DNA of 58,730 nucleotides from an uncultured SAR86 cluster bacterium. GTDB lineage: Bacteria; Pseudomonadota; Gammaproteobacteria; Magnimaribacterales; D2472. Location of the stretch: NCBI GenBank assembly GCA_902596165.1, contig CACJSU010000009.1:1-58730 (forward strand), given 5' to 3'. The notes under the pieces are model-generated. The model saw only the letters and a program-made list of their open reading frames with translations. It did no database searches and was not told the origin of the DNA. Each line of letters begins with the position of its first letter. Within the stretch, counting starts at the first letter, position 1. Below, piece by piece: positions 53,758-58,730 of this stretch. Both the position numbers and the translations under genes were made by a program.

Positions 53758-54429
53758 TTGCATATTTTAATAAATGGCTTCAGTGGAAATATGGGTCAAG
53801 CAATTCAGGCTCAATGCAAGCAATTCGATGTAAAAGTTTTGGATTTTCAATCTAAAGCAATAGATTTAAATAATATATCAGCTGTAATAGATTTTTCTTC
53901 TCCAGGAGGGTTCAAAGCTTGTATCAGTTCATGTATTGAGAATAAGCTGCCTTTAATATCAGGGACTACCGGTCTGACAGATGAGCATTTTAAGTTAGTG
54001 AGTTCTGCAAAGAAATCTATACCCATATTACTTGCCTCTAACATGTCCATTGGAATTGCTAACTTAAAGAGCTCAATAGAAAAGTACCTTTCGTCAATTA
54101 GCATCCCTTCAAAGTGTAAGATCTTTGAAATTCATCACATTAAAAAAAAAGATGCCCCCTCTGGAACGGCCATAGAAATTCAAAAATTTATAGAAAATTT
54201 ACCTGAAAGCAAAGTAGTTAGCTCTATCGATATTGAATCTCTCAGAATTGGCAATATTTATGGAATTCATAGAATTGAATTTGAAAATGCAGAGGGAAAG
54301 ACAACGTTTCAACATATTGCAAACTCAAGAAACATTTTTGCAAGAGGTGCTTTGCAGGCAGCAAGATGGATTAAATCAAAAGAAATTGGAGAATACAGCT
54401 TTGCTGACTTCTTGAATAAAAAGCTTTAA
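53758..54429 (+). CDS. dapB: 4-hydroxy-tetrahydrodipicolinate reductase, short form
   Basis: A 223-residue NAD(P)H enzyme of lysine and peptidoglycan synthesis. GFSGNMG is the dinucleotide site, IDFSSPGG and SGTTGL follow, and HHIKKKDAPSGTA is the catalytic block. It is about 45 residues shorter than E. coli DapB, lacking part of the N-terminal nucleotide domain. The start is TTG at 53758. It follows dnaJ by four bases, as in many gammaproteobacteria. Confidence 0.93.
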   Translation: MHILINGFSGNMGQAIQAQCKQFDVKVLDFQSKAIDLNNISAVIDFSSPGGFKACISSCIENKLPLISGTTGLTDEHFKLVSSAKKSIPILLASNMSIGIANLKSSIEKYLSSISIPSKCKIFEIHHIKKKDAPSGTAIEIQKFIENLPESKVVSSIDIESLRIGNIYGIHRIEFENAEGKTTFQHIANSRNIFARGALQAARWIKSKEIGEYSFADFLNKKL

Positions 54430-54447
54430 TCTGGCCTAACTTTTCTA

Positions 54448-54558
54448 TAGAATACACAAACTTTAAATCCCGAAGGTACCAATAAGATTATTGTTGGGGT
54501 GCTCTTTAAAAATGAGTCAACATTATGAGGTGCCGGAGTAACAACCCCGGAGGAAATT
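54448..54558 (+). promoter_or_regulatory. rpsB leader, possible S2 autoregulatory RNA
   Basis: A TAGAAT box (54448-54453) starts a leader of about 95 bases ending at the GTG. Near the start codon, CCGG-AGTAACAAC-CCCGG folds beside the GGAGG ribosome site, and GGGGT (upstream) can pair with ACCCC. Gammaproteobacterial rpsB leaders are known S2-responsive elements; identity with that class is inference. Confidence 0.5.
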
Positions 54559-55521
54559 GTGAGTATTGTTTCTATAAAAGACCTGTTAAATGCAGGCGTT
54601 CATTTTGGTCATCAGCAAAGATTTTGGAATCCCAAAATGGAATCCTTTATATTTGATACAAGAAAAAAAATTAGCATTATTGATCTTGAGATGACTCAAG
54701 AATGTCTTAATGCAGCTGCATCGAAGGCTGAAGAGATCTGTTCTAAAGGAAACAGAATTTTATTTGTTGGTACTAAACGGTCTGCATCTAAAACTATTAA
54801 AGAATCAGCCTCATCTATCGGACTGCCTTATATTGATAAAAGATGGTTAGGTGGTACTTTAACTAACTGGAAAACAATCCGAGGTTCAATCAGACGTCTT
54901 TTAGATATTGAAGAATTGCAGTCATCAGGAAGAATTAACAAACTTTCAAAAAAAGAAGCTGTAGATATTACAAAAGAATATGAGAAGTTAGACGCAAGTG
55001 TTGGTGGCATAAAAGATATGAAAGGTTTGCCAGATGCATTATTTGTAGTTGACGTTGCATATGAAAAAATAGCAGTTACAGAGGCACAGAAAATGGGTAT
55101 CCCAATCATTGCTTTAGTAGATACTAACTCAAATCCTGAAGGCATAGATCACATTATTCCTGGCAATGATGATGCAATTAGATCAATTCGATTGATTACA
55201 AAAGTTATTAGTGACGCGTGCGCTAGAGGCCTTGCATCTTCTAAGGGCGGAGCTCTAAATATTCAAACCGATGATGAGGCTCCAGCAGTTAAAGTTAAAA
55301 AAGCTTCAATAACATCTGGCAAAGCTTTAAATCTCGTTGAGGAAGCTGAGTTAAGTGAGCCAGAAGAAGATCTGTCAATCGAGACAGAGGAAGTAATGGA
55401 GGAATCTGTTGAAGATTCAGTTGAGACAGGTGATGAATCAACAGTTGAACCTGAAGAAATTTCTGTCGAAAGCACAGGCGTATCAGATGATAATGTCGAA
55501 GAGACTAAGAAAGAAAAATGA
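54559..55521 (+). CDS. rpsB: 30S ribosomal protein S2 with long acidic tail
   Basis: A 320-residue protein (usual length about 241). The core IKDLLNAGVHFGHQQRFWNPKM, RWLGGTLTNWKTI and LPDALFVVDV is standard to about residue 225. The last 75 residues are strongly acidic and Ser/Val rich (EDLSIETEEVMEESVEDSV-like). The start is GTG at 54559 with a GGAGG site. It overlaps tsf by four bases. Confidence 0.97.
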   Translation: MSIVSIKDLLNAGVHFGHQQRFWNPKMESFIFDTRKKISIIDLEMTQECLNAAASKAEEICSKGNRILFVGTKRSASKTIKESASSIGLPYIDKRWLGGTLTNWKTIRGSIRRLLDIEELQSSGRINKLSKKEAVDITKEYEKLDASVGGIKDMKGLPDALFVVDVAYEKIAVTEAQKMGIPIIALVDTNSNPEGIDHIIPGNDDAIRSIRLITKVISDACARGLASSKGGALNIQTDDEAPAVKVKKASITSGKALNLVEEAELSEPEEDLSIETEEVMEESVEDSVETGDESTVEPEEISVESTGVSDDNVEETKKEK

Positions 55522-56375
55522 GCATTACCGCAAGTCAAGTCAAAGAATTAAGAGAAATGTCTGGCGTAGGCATGATGGAGTGTAAAAAGGCGCTTGTTGA
55601 AACAAATGGCGATTTAGAAAAGGCTCTAGACCTTCTGAGAGCAAATAGCTCGCTTAAAGCTGAGAAAAAAGCTTCAAGGGTTGCTGCCGATGGTGAGGTA
55701 AAGATTGCTGAAAATTCTAAATATACTAGTCTCGTAGAAATCAATTCAGAAACTGATTTTGCTGCTAAAGATTCTCAGTTTAAAGATTTTGCAAGTGATG
55801 TTGCTGAGCATCTTTCTAATAATCAAATCAATGACATAAATGACCTAAGCTCGATATTTGAAGAAAAAAGACAGTCTTTAATTCAATCTATTGGAGAGAA
55901 TATTCAATTAAGAAGACTGCAAACTCTTGAAGTTCCACCTGGCGGTTGCGTCGGAGCATATGTTCATTCAGACGGAAGATTAGCTGCCCTAGTTTCTATC
56001 GATGCAGATAATAAAGAATTAGCGAAAGACTTAGCCATGCATGTATCTGCAACCAATCCAAGCTGCCTGCAATCGGAGGATATTGATCCTGAGTTACTTG
56101 AGAGAGAAAGAGCAATATTTTTAGCACAAGCAGAAGAGTCTGGAAAAGATGCCTCCATCATGGAGAAAATGGTAGAAGGCAAGGTGAAGAGATTTCTTTC
56201 TGAGGTTACCTTGGTTTCTCAAGGGTTTGTTAAAAATCCAGATCAATCAATCGAGGAGTTGTTAAAAGAAAATAACACATCAATCGTTGCCTTTGCTCGC
56301 TTTAAAGTTGGCGAAGGTATAGAGGTTGAAGTTAAAGATTTTGCAGCAGAGGTAGCTGAACAACTACAACAATGA
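55518..56375 (+). CDS. tsf: Elongation factor Ts
   Basis: A 285-residue exchange factor for EF-Tu. [25 protein letters not shown] is the N-terminal domain; [11 protein letters not shown] and [11 protein letters not shown]-type regions follow. ATGA overlaps on both sides (rpsB and pyrH). Confidence 0.98.
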   Translation: MSITASQVKELREMSGVGMMECKKALVETNGDLEKALDLLRANSSLKAEKKASRVAADGEVKIAENSKYTSLVEINSETDFAAKDSQFKDFASDVAEHLSNNQINDINDLSSIFEEKRQSLIQSIGENIQLRRLQTLEVPPGGCVGAYVHSDGRLAALVSIDADNKELAKDLAMHVSATNPSCLQSEDIDPELLERERAIFLAQAEESGKDASIMEKMVEGKVKRFLSEVTLVSQGFVKNPDQSIEELLKENNTSIVAFARFKVGEGIEVEVKDFAAEVAEQLQQ

Positions 56376-57085
56376 CATCACTCTCTTATAAACGCCTTCT
56401 CGTAAAATTTAGCGGAGAGGCTGTTGCTGGAGATGATGAGCACGGAATAGATCCTAAAATATTAGACCAAATGGCTCAATCTGTTAAAGATTGTAAAGAG
56501 CTTGGAGCACAAATTGGAATTGTAATAGGAGGGGGAAATCTTTTTCGAGGTGAAAAATTAAGCAAAGCTGGAATGGATAGAGTGGCTGGCGATCATATGG
56601 GGATGCTTGCAACTGTTATGAATGGCATTGCTTTCAGAGATGCTTTGGAGAGAGCTGGTGTTAAAACTAGAGTTATGTCAGCTATTTCAATGGCTGGTGT
56701 TGCCGAACACTATGACAGGCGCCTAGCAATTCAACTGTTAGCCAATGATTTCGTAGTAATTTTTACAGCTGGAACTGGCAATCCATTTTTTACCACTGAT
56801 AGCGCAGGATGTCTCAGAGCAATAGAAACAGAAGCAGATATTATGTTAAAAGCTACAAGAGTTGATGGAGTATATTCTGCTGATCCTGAGAAAGATGTAG
56901 ATGCTACATTTTATTCCTCACTATCATTTGATGAGGCTATTCAAAAAAACCTTAAAGTAATGGATGCAACTGCTTTAACTCTTGCAAGAGATCACAGCCT
57001 ACCATTGAAAGTTTTTAACTTAAATCATCCAGATGCTTTGAAAAGAATTGCTTGCGGAGAGGAAATTGGAACATTAATATCATAG
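56372..57085 (+). CDS. pyrH: Uridylate kinase (UMP kinase)
   Basis: A 237-residue amino-acid-kinase-fold enzyme that phosphorylates [41 protein letters not shown] and [16 protein letters not shown] are diagnostic. It joins tsf and frr in the conserved order. Confidence 0.98.
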   Translation: MTSLSYKRLLVKFSGEAVAGDDEHGIDPKILDQMAQSVKDCKELGAQIGIVIGGGNLFRGEKLSKAGMDRVAGDHMGMLATVMNGIAFRDALERAGVKTRVMSAISMAGVAEHYDRRLAIQLLANDFVVIFTAGTGNPFFTTDSAGCLRAIETEADIMLKATRVDGVYSADPEKDVDATFYSSLSFDEAIQKNLKVMDATALTLARDHSLPLKVFNLNHPDALKRIACGEEIGTLIS

Positions 57086-57087
57086 TT

Positions 57088-57642
57088 ATGAACGAAATCA
57101 TTGATCAAATTAAACCCAAGATGCAAAAAGCCATCGATTCGCTAGCCCATGAATTTAATAAAATTAGAACAGGCAGAGCCAATCCCAGTATCCTTGATTC
57201 AGTGAAGATTGATTATTACGGAAATCCAACTCCCATCAATCAAGCTGCAAATATTTCTGTAGAGGAGGGTAGAACTTTAGCTATCTCTCCTTGGGATAAA
57301 TCCCTTATAGGAGAGATAGAAAAAGCAATTATGGCATCCGATCTAGGGTTAAATCCAAGTACGAGCGGGGATTTGATTAGACTAACAATGCCTGCTTTGA
57401 CGGAAGAAACTCGTCAAGAGTACATCAAACAAGCAAGAAATGAAGCTGAAAATTCAAGAATTTCTATAAGAAATACTCGTAGGGATGCAAACAATACTGC
57501 TAAAGATCAGCAAAAAGCTGGAGATTTCTCCGAGGATGATCTCAAGCGAATTGAAGATTTAGTTCAAAAGGAAACTGATCACTTCATTGGTCTTGTAGAT
57601 GCTGAACTCAAACAAAAAGAAGAAGATTTAATAGAAATTTAA
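57088..57642 (+). CDS. frr: Ribosome recycling factor
   Basis: A 184-residue three-helix-bundle protein. HEFNKIRTGRANPSILD and RVTMPALTEETR-like text (RLTMPALTEETRQEY) are canonical. ATG 57088 (MNEIIDQ), two bases after the pyrH stop, is chosen over a frame start at 57052 inside pyrH. Confidence 0.98.
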   Translation: MNEIIDQIKPKMQKAIDSLAHEFNKIRTGRANPSILDSVKIDYYGNPTPINQAANISVEEGRTLAISPWDKSLIGEIEKAIMASDLGLNPSTSGDLIRLTMPALTEETRQEYIKQARNEAENSRISIRNTRRDANNTAKDQQKAGDFSEDDLKRIEDLVQKETDHFIGLVDAELKQKEEDLIEI

Positions 57643-57662
57643 TTACTTCATACCCAGCCAGA

Positions 57663-58394
57663 ATGGCAGATAGCAAGCAACCATCACTCAACCTTAGCGG
57701 GATTAATGCTGCAATTATCATGGATGGTAATGGACGATGGGCTAAAAAGAATTCATTAAACGTAACCTCAGGACATGAAAGAGGCGTTGATGTAGTTAGA
57801 AAAATTGTTGAGTCCGCTGCAAAAGCTCACCTAGAGTCCCTCAGTTTATATGCTTTCAGTACTGAGAACTGGTCACGTCCTAAAAAAGAAATTCTAGGCA
57901 TTAAAAAATTGATAATAAACGCAATAGATTCTCAAGTTCCAGAATTAATCAGTCAAAAGGTAAGATTAAATTTTTTTGGGGATTACTCATCTTTTGGAGA
58001 TGAGGTTATTGGGGCTATCGACGAGGCTCATAGAGCGACAGCATTTCAAGACCCGAAGCTGAAATTAAATATTGCTCTCGGTTATGGAGGTCGTTCAGAC
58101 ATAATTGAAGCAACAAAATTAATAGCAAATGATATTAAGTTGGAGAAACTCTCAGTAGAAGATGTTTCCAATGAAACTATTTTTAAATACTTAAATGCAC
58201 CTATTAATGAGTTAGATCTATTGATTAGAACCGGAGGAGATCGCCGGATAAGTAATTTCTTGTTATATCATTTAGCTTATACTGAGATCCAATTTTCTAA
58301 AACACTCTGGCCAGATTTTACGGAAGAGGAATTTATAAAGTGCTTGGAAGTGTTTTCAAAAACGGAGAGGCGTTTTGGCAAACGGACTTTATAA
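57663..58394 (+). CDS. uppS: Isoprenyl (undecaprenyl) diphosphate synthase
   Basis: A 243-residue cis-prenyltransferase that makes the carrier lipid for peptidoglycan. The catalytic aspartate D21 is in IIMDGNGRWAKK; SLYAFSTENWSRP and RTGGDRRISNFLLYHLAYTEI follow. It overlaps the cdsA start by 20 bases in the conserved frr-uppS-cdsA order. Confidence 0.96.
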   Translation: MADSKQPSLNLSGINAAIIMDGNGRWAKKNSLNVTSGHERGVDVVRKIVESAAKAHLESLSLYAFSTENWSRPKKEILGIKKLIINAIDSQVPELISQKVRLNFFGDYSSFGDEVIGAIDEAHRATAFQDPKLKLNIALGYGGRSDIIEATKLIANDIKLEKLSVEDVSNETIFKYLNAPINELDLLIRTGGDRRISNFLLYHLAYTEIQFSKTLWPDFTEEEFIKCLEVFSKTERRFGKRTL

Positions 58395-58730
58395 AAATAT
58401 TATTCAAAGATTGCCTGCTGCATTGCTTTTAGTTGCCTGTATTTCGGGCATTCTGTACTTGCAAAATATTTATCTTGTATTGACTATTGTTATAGGCGTA
58501 GGATTTTTGTTAATTAAAGAATGGCTTTTACTGTCTGAGTCAAAGATAGATTTAAAACAAATAATATTTTTTGTAACCCTTGCTTTATGTTCTATTTTTT
58601 TTACAAAAGACTTTATAAATTTATTTCTTATAATTATTGCGGGTTTTTGGGTTATTTATAGCTTTCATTTGTTATCAAGCAGAAGCTTAACTCTTGTCAG
58701 TTTTGATAATAACTATTTGGGAGTTTTGTT
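58375..58730 (+). CDS. cdsA: Phosphatidate cytidylyltransferase, N-terminal part (runs off window)
   Basis: TTG at 58375, with GGAG seven bases ahead, opens a frame of 118 codons still open at the window end. It begins MANGLYKNIIQRLPAALLLV and is highly hydrophobic with about four membrane spans so far. Position after uppS and the QRLPAALLL start fit CdsA, which makes CDP-diacylglycerol; the C-terminal signature is outside the window. Confidence 0.85.
   Translation, partial: MANGLYKNIIQRLPAALLLVACISGILYLQNIYLVLTIVIGVGFLLIKEWLLLSESKIDLKQIIFFVTLALCSIFFTKDFINLFLIIIAGFWVIYSFHLLSSRSLTLVSFDNNYLGVL

Overview
The window is AT-rich bacterial chromosome, almost entirely coding, with very short intergenic gaps, many ATGA and TAATG start/stop overlaps, and AGA as the commonest-looking arginine codon even in ribosomal protein genes. 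Protein families and gene order point to Gammaproteobacteria: a tRNA-tuf-tRNA-Trp-secE-nusG-rplKAJL-rpoBC block; divergent uvrA/ssb and ispB/rplU; smpB next to ratA-ratB and bamE-fur; fabA-fabB. Small size, a TonB-dependent receptor and a secreted S9 peptidase suggest a streamlined marine lineage, SAR86-like for example. That taxonomic guess is inference.

Layout. (1) 1-5174: the 3' end of a TonB-dependent receptor, an AhpD-like protein, a 34-codon membrane ORF, inverted tRNA-Thr(UGU), an unrecognised secreted protein, and msrA and birA on the minus strand. (2) 5191-34590: one almost continuous plus-strand translation and transcription block: tRNA-Tyr, tRNA-Thr(GGU), tuf, tRNA-Trp, secE, nusG, rplK, rplA, rplJ, rplL, rpoB, rpoC, rpsL, rpsG, fusA, then the complete S10, spc and alpha operons (rpsJ to rplQ). 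There is no second tuf after fusA. Of the classical ribosomal-protein autoregulatory leaders, only the L10 leader before rplJ is clearly kept, plus a probable one before rpsB. (3) 34587-43768: uvrA(-), ssb, an enoyl-CoA hydratase-family gene, csaA with a one-base frameshift, an ispB-fabA-fabB operon (-), rplU-rpmA-obg, and rpsT(-). (4) 43863-50085: S9 peptidase, tmRNA (-) with smpB (-) beside it, a DUF3429 / sodium-symporter / ratA / ratB operon, bamE (-) and fur. (5) 50098-58730: a sigma-32-type promoter before grpE-dnaK-dnaJ-dapB, then rpsB-tsf-pyrH-frr-uppS and the 5' end of cdsA at the window edge.

Together this is the core gene-expression apparatus (RNA polymerase, translation factors, most ribosomal proteins, trans-translation) with protein quality control, membrane-lipid and isoprenoid synthesis, and DNA repair. 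I found no phage, insertion sequence, CRISPR array, secretion island or defence system. The points worth a second look are structural: loss of autoregulatory leaders, acidic tails on several ribosomal proteins, convergent genes sharing a TTAA/TTAG stop, the csaA frameshift, and an inverted-repeat element after the receptor gene.
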